DNA of 64,000 nucleotides from Acetoanaerobium sticklandii. Lineage in GTDB: Bacteria > Bacillota > Clostridia > Peptostreptococcales > Filifactoraceae. Where the stretch lies: the NCBI RefSeq assembly GCF_000196455.1, contig NC_014614.1, positions 1,534,001-1,598,000 on the forward strand, in the 5' to 3' direction. Positions within the stretch are counted from its first letter, which is position 1; every line of letters begins with the position of its first letter. The translations under genes were made by a program, and so were the position numbers. Below the pieces are notes generated by a model. That model did no database searches. It was not told the DNA's origin and saw only the letters and a list, made by a program, of their open reading frames with translations. Shown one piece after another: positions 44,668 to 53,914 of the stretch.

Positions 44668-44696
44668 ATTTTATATTTTAAATAGGAGGTAACAAA

Positions 44697-44900
44697 ATGC
44701 AGACGAATGTACAAGTTAATTTAATTTCTGGAATTGATTCTGCTCTTAGAGCTGTAACTATGCTAAGACGAAAGGGTATCAAATTTTATGAGATATCTAT
44801 TTATAGCACTTCGTTAAGCCTCATCATTCCTATTGAAACTGAATCTATAGTAAGAGCACAGCTCTCCAAGCTATCAGATATAGAAGTATTAGTTAATTAA
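44697..44900 (+). CDS. Short ACT-domain protein, acetolactate synthase small subunit-like
   Basis: 67 residues, one ACT-like domain: VNLISGIDSALRAVTMLRRKGIKFYEISIY. It is much shorter than IlvN/IlvH (about 160) and nearer to IlvM (about 87). Position directly after the T-box and ahead of ilvC-ilvD-ilvB supports a regulatory subunit for the IlvB product. GGAGG lies 7 bases before the ATG. No valine-binding second domain, so feedback control may be weak. Confidence 0.8.
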   Translation: MQTNVQVNLISGIDSALRAVTMLRRKGIKFYEISIYSTSLSLIIPIETESIVRAQLSKLSDIEVLVN

Positions 44901-44965
44901 TTTTTATTGTATTCAAAATACAATATTCACAAAATAATTTAAATATTACTTAGGAGGAATTTAAA

Positions 44966-45952
44966 ATGTATTACGAAAATGATGTTCAAGCAGATGTACT
45001 TAAAGGTAAAAAAATAGCTATTCTTGGTTACGGTAGCCAGGGTCACGCTCATGCACTTAACTTAAAAGAATCAGGTCTTGATGTATTAGTTGGCCTTAGA
45101 GAAGATAGTAATAGCAGGTCAAAGGCTCTGGAAAGCGGGCTTACTGTTAAGTCTGTTGATGATTGCGTTAAAGAAGCTGATGTTGTTATGGTTCTATTAC
45201 CTGATGAAAAGCAGAAGGAAGTATATGACAGCCAGATTGAAAAAAATTTAAAACCTGGTCAATCACTTGTATTTGCTCATGGATTTAATATTCACTATAA
45301 ACAAATCGTTCCACCAGAGTTTGTAGATGTTTTTATGGTTGCTCCAAAGGGACCAGGGCATCTTGTAAGAAGAACCTATGAAAAAGGAAGCGGAGTACCT
45401 GCCCTCATTGCTGTACACCAAGACTACAGCAGTAATGCTAAAGATAAAGCACTTGCATATGCAAAAGCCCTAGGTTCATTAAGAGTAGGAGCTATTGAAA
45501 CAAGCTTTAAAGAGGAAACAGAAACTGATTTATTCGGTGAACAAGCTGTACTTTGTGGTGGGGTTACAGAATTAATTAAAGCAGGATTCGATACCTTAGT
45601 AGAAGCTGGCTATCAAAGTGAAATAGCATATTTTGAATGTCTTCATGAAATGAAACTAATTGTGGACTTACTTTATGAAGGTGGATTTGAGAAAATGCGT
45701 TATAGCATTAGTGATACTGCTGAATATGGAGATTATAGGGTAGGACGTAGGATAGTAAATCAGGAAGTGAGAAATGAAATGAAAAAAGTACTTTCAGAGA
45801 TACAAGATGCTACATTTGCAAATCAGTGGATTGAAGAAAATAGAACAGGTAGACCTTTTTATAACCAGGTTAAAGCCGATGAGCTTAAACACCCTATTGT
45901 TAATACAGGCAAAAGCTTAAGAACAATGATGAAACTTGAAGGTGATAAGTAA
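44966..45952 (+). CDS. ilvC: Ketol-acid reductoisomerase
   Basis: 328 residues, class I. Isomerises and reduces acetolactate or acetohydroxybutyrate with NADPH. The Rossmann motif GYGSQGHAHALNL is near residue 20; DLFGEQAVLCGG and ALIAVHQD are conserved, and CLHEMKLIVDLLYEGG carries metal/active-site residues. Its stop overlaps the ilvD start by one base. Confidence 0.97.
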   Translation: MYYENDVQADVLKGKKIAILGYGSQGHAHALNLKESGLDVLVGLREDSNSRSKALESGLTVKSVDDCVKEADVVMVLLPDEKQKEVYDSQIEKNLKPGQSLVFAHGFNIHYKQIVPPEFVDVFMVAPKGPGHLVRRTYEKGSGVPALIAVHQDYSSNAKDKALAYAKALGSLRVGAIETSFKEETETDLFGEQAVLCGGVTELIKAGFDTLVEAGYQSEIAYFECLHEMKLIVDLLYEGGFEKMRYSISDTAEYGDYRVGRRIVNQEVRNEMKKVLSEIQDATFANQWIEENRTGRPFYNQVKADELKHPIVNTGKSLRTMMKLEGDK

Positions 45953-47610
45953 TGAATAGTGACAACCTAAAAAAAGGCTATGCAAGAGCTCCTCATAGAG
46001 CTCTGCTTAAGTCTCTGGGACTTGATGATGAGGACTTTGAAAAACCTTTCATTGGAGTCGTAAATGCATTTAATGAAATTGTCCCTGGCCATATCCATCT
46101 ACGAGAACTAGCCCAAGAAGTAAAAAATGGAATCTATGCTGCTGGAGCTATACCATTTGAGTTTCCTGTCATAACAGTATGCGATGGTTTAGCAATGAAT
46201 CATGAGGGAATGAGATATTCTTTGCCAAGTAGAGAGCTTATTGTTGACAGTATAGAAGTGATGGTAAAAGCACATGCATTTGACGGCCTAGTGATGATTC
46301 CAAACTGTGATAAATCTGTTCCAGCTATGCTTATGGCTGCAGCCAGACTTAATATTCCTTCAATAATAGTAAGTGGAGGCCCCATGCTTAAAGGAAAATC
46401 CGCTACTAAAGATTTGGATTTAGTTAGCGCCTTTGAGGCTGTTGGAAGCTTTGCTGATAATAAAATCACATCTGAGGAATTATTAGAAATAGAGAATATG
46501 GCTTGTCCTACCTGTGGAAGCTGTGCAGGAATGTTCACAGCAAATTCTATGAACTGTATTACAGAAGCTTTAGGTATGGCTATGAGAGGAAATGGTACTG
46601 TTCCAGCCGTACTTTCAAAACGAAAGCTATTGGCACGTAAATCAGGTAAGTTAGTCGTTGATTTAGTAAATAAAAATATTCTTCCTAGAGATATAATGAC
46701 CAAGGAAGCTTTCCAAAATGCACTAGCTGTAGATATGGCACTTGGATGTTCTACAAATACCATCCTTCATTTAACTGCTATCGCAAATGAAGCAATGGTG
46801 GATTTTGATTTATCCTTGGTTGATGAGGTTAGCAAAAAAGTTCCCAACTTATGTAGGCTATCACCAGCTGGTGAAGCTCATATAGAGGATCTCAACGACA
46901 GTGGTGGAATATATGCTGTAATGAATGAGCTTTCTAAAGCAAATCTAATAAATCTAAATGTAAAAACTGTATACGATAAAGCTCTTGGCGAGCTTATAGC
47001 TGATATAAAAAAAGGATTAGTAATTAGAGATATAAGTAGTCCATATTCACCTACAGGAGGAATAAAAGTCTTGTATGGAAATATAGCTCCAGACGGCTGC
47101 GTTGTAAAAAAATCTGCAGTAGATGAAAAGATGTTCAATAAAACTCTTAATGCTAGAGTTTTTGATTCCGAAGAGGAAGCAGTAACTGAAATATTGTCTG
47201 GAAATATACAGCCAGATGATGCAGTATTAATAAGATATGAGGGTCCTAAAGGGGGACCAGGAATGAGAGAAATGTTATCCCCTACTTCAGCTTTATGTGG
47301 AATGGGCTTAGATGATAAAGTTTGCCTAATCACAGATGGACGTTTTTCTGGTGGAAGCAGAGGAGCTGCAATTGGTCATGTTTCTCCAGAAGCAGCGGTT
47401 TGCGGTCCTATATCATTAGTTTTAGATGGTGATATTATAATTCTTGATATTGATAAGGGTTCTATTAATCTCGATTTATCTACAGAAGAACTAAATAGAA
47501 GAAAAGCTTCTGCAGAATTTGAATTAAAATTGCCAAAACAAAATATTGGATACTTAAAAAGATATGCTGATTCAGTATCATCAGCTTCTAAAGGTGCAAT
47601 TTATAAATAG
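45952..47610 (+). CDS. ilvD: Dihydroxy-acid dehydratase
   Basis: 552 residues, Fe-S dehydratase making the branched-chain 2-keto acids. Cluster cysteine candidates are Cys77 (VCDGLAMNH), Cys119 (MIPNCDKSVP) and the CPTCGSC region (185-191). The C-terminal DGRFSGGSRGAAIGHVSPEA is the family signature. Translationally coupled to ilvC by ATG overlap. Confidence 0.97.
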   Translation: MNSDNLKKGYARAPHRALLKSLGLDDEDFEKPFIGVVNAFNEIVPGHIHLRELAQEVKNGIYAAGAIPFEFPVITVCDGLAMNHEGMRYSLPSRELIVDSIEVMVKAHAFDGLVMIPNCDKSVPAMLMAAARLNIPSIIVSGGPMLKGKSATKDLDLVSAFEAVGSFADNKITSEELLEIENMACPTCGSCAGMFTANSMNCITEALGMAMRGNGTVPAVLSKRKLLARKSGKLVVDLVNKNILPRDIMTKEAFQNALAVDMALGCSTNTILHLTAIANEAMVDFDLSLVDEVSKKVPNLCRLSPAGEAHIEDLNDSGGIYAVMNELSKANLINLNVKTVYDKALGELIADIKKGLVIRDISSPYSPTGGIKVLYGNIAPDGCVVKKSAVDEKMFNKTLNARVFDSEEEAVTEILSGNIQPDDAVLIRYEGPKGGPGMREMLSPTSALCGMGLDDKVCLITDGRFSGGSRGAAIGHVSPEAAVCGPISLVLDGDIIILDIDKGSINLDLSTEELNRRKASAEFELKLPKQNIGYLKRYADSVSSASKGAIYK

Positions 47611-47616
47611 AAAGGA

Positions 47617-49260
47617 ATGAATACATTGAACGGTGCAAAATACCTGATAGATTGCCTTTCTAAAGAAGGCGTGGATGTTATTTTTGGTTATCCTGGTGGA
47701 GCTGTGATTCCACTTTTTGATGCCCTGTATGAGTCTGAGGATTTTATACAAATTCGAACTTGTCATGAACAAGGTGCTTCTCACGCTGCAGATGGTTATG
47801 CCAGAACTACAGGTAAAGTTGGTGTTTGCATCGCAACCTCAGGTCCCGGCGCAACTAATATAATTACTGGGCTGGCTACTGCTTTTATGGACTCTGTTCC
47901 AGTTATAGCAATCACTGGTCAAGTAGGAAAATCACTACTTGGCAAGGACTCATTTCAAGAAATAGATATAACTGGCTTGACTATGGGAATAACAAAACAT
48001 AATTTCCTAGTAACAGATGCTAATGACTTAAAAGATGTAGTCTCTAAAGCCTTTTATATAGCTCAAAATGGCCGGCCTGGCCCTGTATTAATAGATATAT
48101 CTAAGGATGCTTTTATGCAGGAAATAGAGACTAAGGAATATCATAAGATTGATAAAACTACAGATAAAAGACATCTAAACTATCAAGCTGAAATCGACAA
48201 GGTGGTTAATCTAATTAAATCATCTAGACAGCCTGTTATTTACGCTGGTGGTGGAGTAATAAAAAGTAAATCTTGGGATAGCTTGCATGAGCTTTCTACT
48301 AAACACAATATTCCTGTAGTGAACTCAATTATGGGTCTAGGTTCTTTTGATAGAAATTCTAACCTATCTTATGGCATTGTCGGAATGCATGGCGATAAAG
48401 ACGCAAATATGCTTTGCTATGAAAGTGATTTAATTTTAGGTGTAGGGGTAAGATTCTCTGATAGAGCTATAGGTAATAGAAACGGGTTTACTAAAAATTC
48501 AACTATAGTTCACATTGATGTTGATGAGACTGAACTAGGTAAAAATATTGATGTTTCATATGAAATTCTAGGTGATTTAAACGAAATCATGAATGAAATA
48601 AGCACTAAGCTTATGGAATATAAATCCCCTCATACTAGAAGCAATGATTATTTAGCAAAAGATTATGAAGGCTTTCATCCAAAAAATATTTTAACTGTAA
48701 CTCAAAAATCTGTACCAGAAAATACTGTAGTTGTAACCGATGTCGGTCAGCATCAAATCTGGACCGCTAAATTCTGGAAGTTTTCGCTTCCTATGAAATT
48801 TGCAACATCTGGTGGACTTGGTACTATGGGTTTTGGTATGGGCGCAGCTCTTGGTGCAAAGCTTGGAAATCCAGATTCTCATGTTCTGCTTATAACCGGA
48901 GATGGCTCATTTAGAATGAACCACCCTGAACTACTTACTCTTTCAAGGCACAACATCCCTATTACAATTTTGCTTTTTAATAACTCGTCACTAGGAATGG
49001 TAAGGCAGTGGCAGAATCTATTTTGCAATTCAAGGTATGCTCAAACAGATATAAACGATGGCTTAAACCTAGAGTTTTTATCAAAAGCATATGGAATAAA
49101 CTATTATAAAGCTTCAGATTTAGATACATTAGAATCAATCCTAAAAGTTCAGGATAAATCTCAGATTAATTTAATAGAATGCCTTTTAGATAGTGATATA
49201 GGAGCATATCCAATAGTCCCTCCTGGGAAATCTATTGATACTCTACTCACTGAGGATTAA
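47617..49260 (+). CDS. ilvB: Acetolactate synthase, large (catalytic) subunit
   Basis: 547 residues, TPP- and FAD-dependent. The catalytic glutamate lies in TCHEQGASHAADGYAR; the TPP-binding motif runs from GDGSFRMNHPELLTL to FNNSSLGMVRQWQ. AAAGGA is only two bases before the ATG at 47617 but nine before an in-frame TTG at 47626, so the true start may be that TTG. Last gene of the ilv operon; its end overlaps the convergent CDF gene by 4 bases. Confidence 0.96.
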   Translation: MNTLNGAKYLIDCLSKEGVDVIFGYPGGAVIPLFDALYESEDFIQIRTCHEQGASHAADGYARTTGKVGVCIATSGPGATNIITGLATAFMDSVPVIAITGQVGKSLLGKDSFQEIDITGLTMGITKHNFLVTDANDLKDVVSKAFYIAQNGRPGPVLIDISKDAFMQEIETKEYHKIDKTTDKRHLNYQAEIDKVVNLIKSSRQPVIYAGGGVIKSKSWDSLHELSTKHNIPVVNSIMGLGSFDRNSNLSYGIVGMHGDKDANMLCYESDLILGVGVRFSDRAIGNRNGFTKNSTIVHIDVDETELGKNIDVSYEILGDLNEIMNEISTKLMEYKSPHTRSNDYLAKDYEGFHPKNILTVTQKSVPENTVVVTDVGQHQIWTAKFWKFSLPMKFATSGGLGTMGFGMGAALGAKLGNPDSHVLLITGDGSFRMNHPELLTLSRHNIPITILLFNNSSLGMVRQWQNLFCNSRYAQTDINDGLNLEFLSKAYGINYYKASDLDTLESILKVQDKSQINLIECLLDSDIGAYPIVPPGKSIDTLLTED

Positions 49261-50189
49261 ATTTTGCTTACTTTGCCAACTGGGTCTACATGGATTACTA
49301 TATCTATCCCAGTTTGGCTCATAATATCTTTTTCTATTTTATCTACGATTGAGTGAGCATGAACTAACTCAAGTGAATCAAGCAGCTCAACATGAACAGA
49401 ACCTATCGATCTTCCTGGACCATAATCGTGTATTCTCAAATCATGTATTCCAATAATATACTCATTTTTTTGGATGAAACTACATACTTTCTCTACAGTT
49501 TCCTCTGATGGTGATTGTCCAAGAAGTATATTTACAGTGTCTTTTGATATATTAAACCCAGTGTAGATTATTATAAGAGAAACAAGGACTCCTACAAACC
49601 CATCCACTGGAGCATTTACATAGCGCTGAATTACTGTAGATAAAATCACTGCACTAGTTGCTATAACATCGTTAAGGCTATCAGCTGCAGTTGCTTTATT
49701 TATACTTGAATTTATAGTTTTTCCAATATAAGAGTTATAGGAAAACATCCATATTTTAACTAAAATTGACATAAGTAAAATCAACATTAATATAGGATTA
49801 AATATTACTTCTTCAGGATTTCGTATTTTATCTACTGAGCTTTTTAATAGTTCAAAGCCTACTAACATGATTATAAAAGAGACTATTAGAGAAGATATAT
49901 ATTCTATTCTTCCATGACCAAATGGATGTTCCTCATCGGGTAAAGAATTACTCATTTTCACTCCTAGTATAGTTACTATAGAGGTACCCATGTCGGATAG
50001 ATTGTTAAATGCATCAGATATTATGGCTATACTGTTCATAATTAATCCTATAGTCAGCTTGAGTCCAAACAAAAATAAATTACATAGGATGCCTAAAATA
50101 CCTGACAATATCCCATAGGATTCTCTTACATATTTATTTTCTACGTCATTATAGTTTTTTACAAATTTTTTTATAATTAATTTTATCAA
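49257..50189 (-). CDS. Cation diffusion facilitator transporter
   Basis: Six membrane segments with the CDF metal sites SIAIISDAFNNLSD (second helix) and AATADSLNDVIATS (fifth helix), plus EEHPFGHGRIEY between. The C-terminal cytoplasmic domain has HDYGPGRSIGSVHVEL. Likely exports Zn, Mn or Fe; the DxxxD / DxxxD pattern does not settle the metal. The frame opens at 50228 without a ribosome site; a TTG at 50189 with AGAGGA 10 bases upstream is preferred (310 residues). Confidence 0.85.
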   Translation of the reverse strand: MIKLIIKKFVKNYNDVENKYVRESYGILSGILGILCNLFLFGLKLTIGLIMNSIAIISDAFNNLSDMGTSIVTILGVKMSNSLPDEEHPFGHGRIEYISSLIVSFIIMLVGFELLKSSVDKIRNPEEVIFNPILMLILLMSILVKIWMFSYNSYIGKTINSSINKATAADSLNDVIATSAVILSTVIQRYVNAPVDGFVGVLVSLIIIYTGFNISKDTVNILLGQSPSEETVEKVCSFIQKNEYIIGIHDLRIHDYGPGRSIGSVHVELLDSLELVHAHSIVDKIEKDIMSQTGIDIVIHVDPVGKVSKI

Positions 50190-50345
50190 TTTATAACATC
50201 CTCTTCTAAAATAATCAAATTTACTCAATGCTTTATATTATATTCAAAATTATATTATAGCCCTAAGCTTATGTTTTGTTTAGAAATTTATTAGAATAAG
50301 TTTAGTCATTTCTATATATAATAACATTTTTCTTAAAAACAAACA

Positions 50346-50381
50346 TAAAAAAACTCACAAAAGACTAAACTTTTGTGAGTT
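50346..50381 (-). terminator. Intrinsic terminator of the rhodanese gene
   Basis: Minus strand AACTCACAAAAG pairs with CTTTTGTGAGTT around 6 bases, followed by TTTTT. It begins 11 bases after the stop codon. Confidence 0.9.
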
Positions 50382-50391
50382 CTTAATTTTA

Positions 50392-51363
50392 TTATTCTTG
50401 TACTAGAGGGTATCCCTTATTAATCCATCCACCTTCACCTGTTGCTGGTGTTCCTGCTCCAAAGTTCATGGAAACTGCATCATATCCTAAAATTCTTAGG
50501 CCTGCTACTGCTTGTCCAGCTGTTTGTCCTGTATAGCAGTAAACAATAATTTTTTTGTCTGTTGGTAAAGTTCCAAATGATTCTTGCATTCCTTTTCCAA
50601 ACGGAATGTTGATTGCTCCTTCAATATGTCCTTTAGCATAATCTTCTGCTTTTCTAACTGATAGGAACTGTATAGTTTCATCCTTTGCGTCTAATAACGC
50701 TTTTGCATCATCTTCACTTATCTTATGATTTTCGTAAGTAGTTCCTTTTGCTGCTACTAACTCATCAAAGTACACTTTTATTGCATCCTTTAACTCTGGA
50801 GCAATATCTGCTGGAGTAGATTTTACTAGCTCTACAGCTTCTGTTTGAGTTACTTCCTCGATACCTTCAACATTTGAAAGTCCTAATTTCCATCCTAAGT
50901 TTATAGAACGAACATTATATCCAGCCATATTAAGAAGAGCTGTAGCTTGTCCAGCTGTTTGTCCTGTATAGCAGTATAAGTAAATATCTTTATCTACTGG
51001 TAAATTCTCAAGATTTTCAGCTATTGCTGGGCCCCAAGGAATGTTTACTGCATTCTTAAGATGTCCTTTGTTGTAGTCTTCGTTTGATCTAATGTCAACA
51101 ACCAAAATATCTTCTTCTGCTTTTACTTTTTCAACCAATTCTTTTTCATCAATTTTGTAAATGTTTTCAGGCATATTAGCAAAATATGCATTTGCAGCGT
51201 CTTTAACTACATCCGCTTCTTCTACTTGCTCAGTTTCAGTGCTCTCAACTGGTGCTTGAGGAGCTTCTTGAGCTGGCTCTTGAGATGGAGCACATGCTGC
51301 AAGTGATAAAGACATAATTAATGCAAGTGAAATAACAGAAAACTTTGATTTCAATCTTTTCAT
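50392..51363 (-). CDS. Lipoprotein with two active rhodanese domains
   Basis: 323 residues. The lipobox SLAAC places the lipid on Cys24; an acidic linker follows. Each of two rhodanese domains (about 65-170 and 205-320) keeps the catalytic cysteine in YCYTGQTAGQ (Cys131 and Cys276), the second also with YAKGHIEGAINIPFG. In most tandem rhodaneses only one domain is active, so two intact loops are notable. Outside the membrane it may move sulfane sulfur or act on a thiosulfate-type donor. Single gene with a terminator and a palindrome upstream. Confidence 0.9.
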   Translation of the reverse strand: MKRLKSKFSVISLALIMSLSLAACAPSQEPAQEAPQAPVESTETEQVEEADVVKDAANAYFANMPENIYKIDEKELVEKVKAEEDILVVDIRSNEDYNKGHLKNAVNIPWGPAIAENLENLPVDKDIYLYCYTGQTAGQATALLNMAGYNVRSINLGWKLGLSNVEGIEEVTQTEAVELVKSTPADIAPELKDAIKVYFDELVAAKGTTYENHKISEDDAKALLDAKDETIQFLSVRKAEDYAKGHIEGAINIPFGKGMQESFGTLPTDKKIIVYCYTGQTAGQAVAGLRILGYDAVSMNFGAGTPATGEGGWINKGYPLVQE

Positions 51364-51441
51364 TTATATACCCTCCTAATGTTAACGTTATCTTTTTAAC
51401 GTTTTATCTTTAACTAAATATTAACATCTAATTTTCATTCC

Positions 51442-51459
51442 AACTAATATATATTAGTT
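51442..51459. promoter_or_regulatory. 18-bp palindrome upstream of the rhodanese lipoprotein gene
   Basis: AACTAATATATATTAGTT is a perfect palindrome about 80 bases upstream of the rhodanese start, in the divergent region shared with the membrane glycosyltransferase. A TCACATGTGA palindrome lies nearby at about 51487-51496. Possible operators; I cannot name a regulator. Confidence 0.35.
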
Positions 51460-51551
51460 ATACTACATAAGGTTTTGTTATACATTTCACATGTGACAAT
51501 AATTAAAATCTATATTAAGATATATTAAGTTAAAAAATTAGGAGTAGTAAA

Positions 51552-53207
51552 ATGAAAATAAATAAAAATCAAATATTGTTATCCATAACTATAATTTCAT
51601 ATATATGCTTAAATATAATTTATCTAGATAAATTTCCTTTCGTTCATTCTGATGAGCCATGGCTTAGCGGCTTATCTAAAAATATGCTCGAAAATACCTC
51701 ATTATCTGTTACTGAACCTTTTTTTGATTTAATGCCTAGATATCCTCACGCATTAAAAGTAGTTTTTCATTTGATTCAAATCCCTTTCATCTACTTTTTT
51801 GGTTATAATATTTTTTCAGTGAGATTAATATCTCTTATTTTTGGTCTATTGACACTATTTATATTTTATATTTTGTTAAAAAAGCTTACAAATAAAACTT
51901 TACTTTCCTATTTAGGCACACTTTTATTAGCTGTAGACATTCAATTTATTTATGCTTCACATTTTGCAAGGCAAGAAATACTCTTGCTTTTTATATTTTT
52001 AGTTTCCCTATACATTTTATTTATCTGTAGATTTAATATAACTTTAACACCATATAGAAACCAAAATTTAAATAAGCTTCTTAATAAGCTTTCTGTTTTT
52101 ACAATAAAAAGCGAGCCACTTTTAATTGGCTCGCTAATTGGCGTATCTATAGGAATTCATCCTAATAGTTTTATAATATTTTTACCTATTTTTTTAATTT
52201 ATAGTTTTGAATTTTTTTACAATAAACCAAAAAAAGATTATAAAATTTTTATATTTTTAACAACAGTCTCTTTTTTCGCTGCTTCATTTGTGTTAATTAG
52301 CTTTTATTTCGATAGTGACTTTGTAGCTCATTACTTTTCTTATGGCAAAAGTTTTAAGGTTGACTCATCTATTGTGGGAAAAATAAAAGGTTTTGCTAAA
52401 TTTTACAAGGATATTATAGAGCGAAACGGAAAAACATATTACATACCTAATCTGGATTTCCAGTTTGTATTTTTTATAACTACTTTTATTTTATCTCTGA
52501 TTGAATTAGTAAAAAACCATATAAATAATAAAAAGGCTGAATTTACATGTTTATTATATATAATTTTAAGTATAGCAGGTTTAAATTTAGGAGCTATGAT
52601 TATTGGAAGATTTAACCAAACAAGTATTATTTTTCAGTTCCCACTTTATTATATCCTAGCCGTGTTATTAATCAGAAACTTAAGTTCTAAAGCCCAAAAT
52701 CTAGTCTTAATTAGCATAATAATTATTTCTAGCTATTTTTCATATATAAATATAATGCCATATAAGAATCTCGAATATAATTCATATCTAAAGGTCTTAA
52801 ATGCTATACCATCGGATAGTGTAGTATTAAGCAATCTAAATACTCACTATTATTTTCAAAGCTCAAATTTTTATGATTATAGAAATTTGCCATATCTTGA
52901 AGAAAATAATTTAAGCATTAAGGAATATATTGAAAAAAATAAAATTGAATATATAGTAATCACTGAAGATCTAAGTTTTTTTTATAATAATAAGCCTCAC
53001 TATAATGGGGTTTATGGCAATATAGATTTTTATCCAGATTTAGAAGCATTTTTAGCTAAAAGGTGCAGTATAATTTCAAAAATTAAATCTAGACTTTATC
53101 CCATGCATATGGTTAAATTCACTGGCCTTTATGAAGAGTACAAATCCATGGCTGTTAAGGATTATTGGGACATTACAATTTATAAAGTTAATTACCCAAT
53201 TAACTGA
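51552..53207 (+). CDS. GT-C membrane glycosyltransferase (ArnT/PMT type)
   Basis: 551 residues, about eleven membrane segments. The first outside loop has the catalytic acidic pair in VHSDEPWLSG (Asp34-Glu35), and HFARQEILLLF later resembles the PMT/ArnT second motif. Such enzymes move a sugar from a polyprenyl phosphate to an acceptor outside the membrane. The opposite-strand operon encodes an ArnC-like enzyme that could make the donor. GGAG lies 8 bases before the ATG. Its last 16 bases overlap the convergent ABC ATPase gene. Confidence 0.8.
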   Translation: MKINKNQILLSITIISYICLNIIYLDKFPFVHSDEPWLSGLSKNMLENTSLSVTEPFFDLMPRYPHALKVVFHLIQIPFIYFFGYNIFSVRLISLIFGLLTLFIFYILLKKLTNKTLLSYLGTLLLAVDIQFIYASHFARQEILLLFIFLVSLYILFICRFNITLTPYRNQNLNKLLNKLSVFTIKSEPLLIGSLIGVSIGIHPNSFIIFLPIFLIYSFEFFYNKPKKDYKIFIFLTTVSFFAASFVLISFYFDSDFVAHYFSYGKSFKVDSSIVGKIKGFAKFYKDIIERNGKTYYIPNLDFQFVFFITTFILSLIELVKNHINNKKAEFTCLLYIILSIAGLNLGAMIIGRFNQTSIIFQFPLYYILAVLLIRNLSSKAQNLVLISIIIISSYFSYINIMPYKNLEYNSYLKVLNAIPSDSVVLSNLNTHYYFQSSNFYDYRNLPYLEENNLSIKEYIEKNKIEYIVITEDLSFFYNNKPHYNGVYGNIDFYPDLEAFLAKRCSIISKIKSRLYPMHMVKFTGLYEEYKSMAVKDYWDITIYKVNYPIN

Positions 53208-53914
53208 TATATCTTATCGTATAAAGCTAAAATCTCATTATTTTTTAATCGATGTTCTTTAGGTATGTTTAGAGGAATGTCTATAATAGTATCTCCTAAA
53301 ACAACTATTCTATCTGATATATTTAGCGCCTCTAAAATATCATGGGTGACAAATAAAACTGTCATCTCTTTTTTCTCACTCAAATCGACTAGTAGATTTT
53401 GCATGGAGGTTCTAGTTTGTGCATCTAGACTGGCAAATGGCTCATCCATGAGAAAAAGTGCTGGATTAAGACAAAGTGCTCTTGCCAGTGCTACCTTTTG
53501 CTTCATCCCTCCAGAAAGCTGAAAAGGATATTTATTTAAATCATCATCGTATTCTACAAGTGACAAATAGTTTCTTGCCAGACTGCCTATATCATTTTTT
53601 CTAAATTTAGATTTTTTATGCTTTTCAAGAGGAAAGCTAACATTTTGAAGCACTGTTTTCCAAGGAAAAAGTTGATTGAAATTCTGAAAAATCATAAATA
53701 CTTTATAATCATAAGCACTATTGTTTATCTCTATATAGCCTTCATCTTTTGTTTCCATCGATGCAATTAATCTAAGTAAAGTTGATTTGCCACAACCTGA
53801 TTTCCCAAGTATGCTAACAAATTCGCCTTTCATAATACTAAGCGATAAATCTGAAATAACTTTGTTTCCTTTATATGACTTATTTAAACTTTTAATTTCT
53901 AAAATAGGCTTCAT
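53192..53914 (-). CDS. ABC transporter ATPase, NitT/TauT (SsuB/TauB) type
   Basis: 240 residues from the ATG at 53914, which overlaps the permease stop as TAATG. Walker A GKSGCGKSTL, signature LSGGMKQKVALARAL, Walker B LFLMDEPFASLD, H-loop VTHDILEAL. Powers the import system formed with the permease and lipoprotein upstream. Substrate not determinable. Confidence 0.9.
   Translation of the reverse strand: MKPILEIKSLNKSYKGNKVISDLSLSIMKGEFVSILGKSGCGKSTLLRLIASMETKDEGYIEINNSAYDYKVFMIFQNFNQLFPWKTVLQNVSFPLEKHKKSKFRKNDIGSLARNYLSLVEYDDDLNKYPFQLSGGMKQKVALARALCLNPALFLMDEPFASLDAQTRTSMQNLLVDLSEKKEMTVLFVTHDILEALNISDRIVVLGDTIIDIPLNIPKEHRLKNNEILALYDKIYQLIG

Noticed and set aside
44697..44900. Orphan amino-acid-binding ACT protein unrelated to acetolactate synthase
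   Set aside because: Its place between the T-box and ilvC, with ilvB in the same operon, makes the small-subunit role more economical.
46200..46763. 187-residue minus-strand frame antisense to ilvD
   Set aside because: Shadow of a full-length conserved gene on the other strand.
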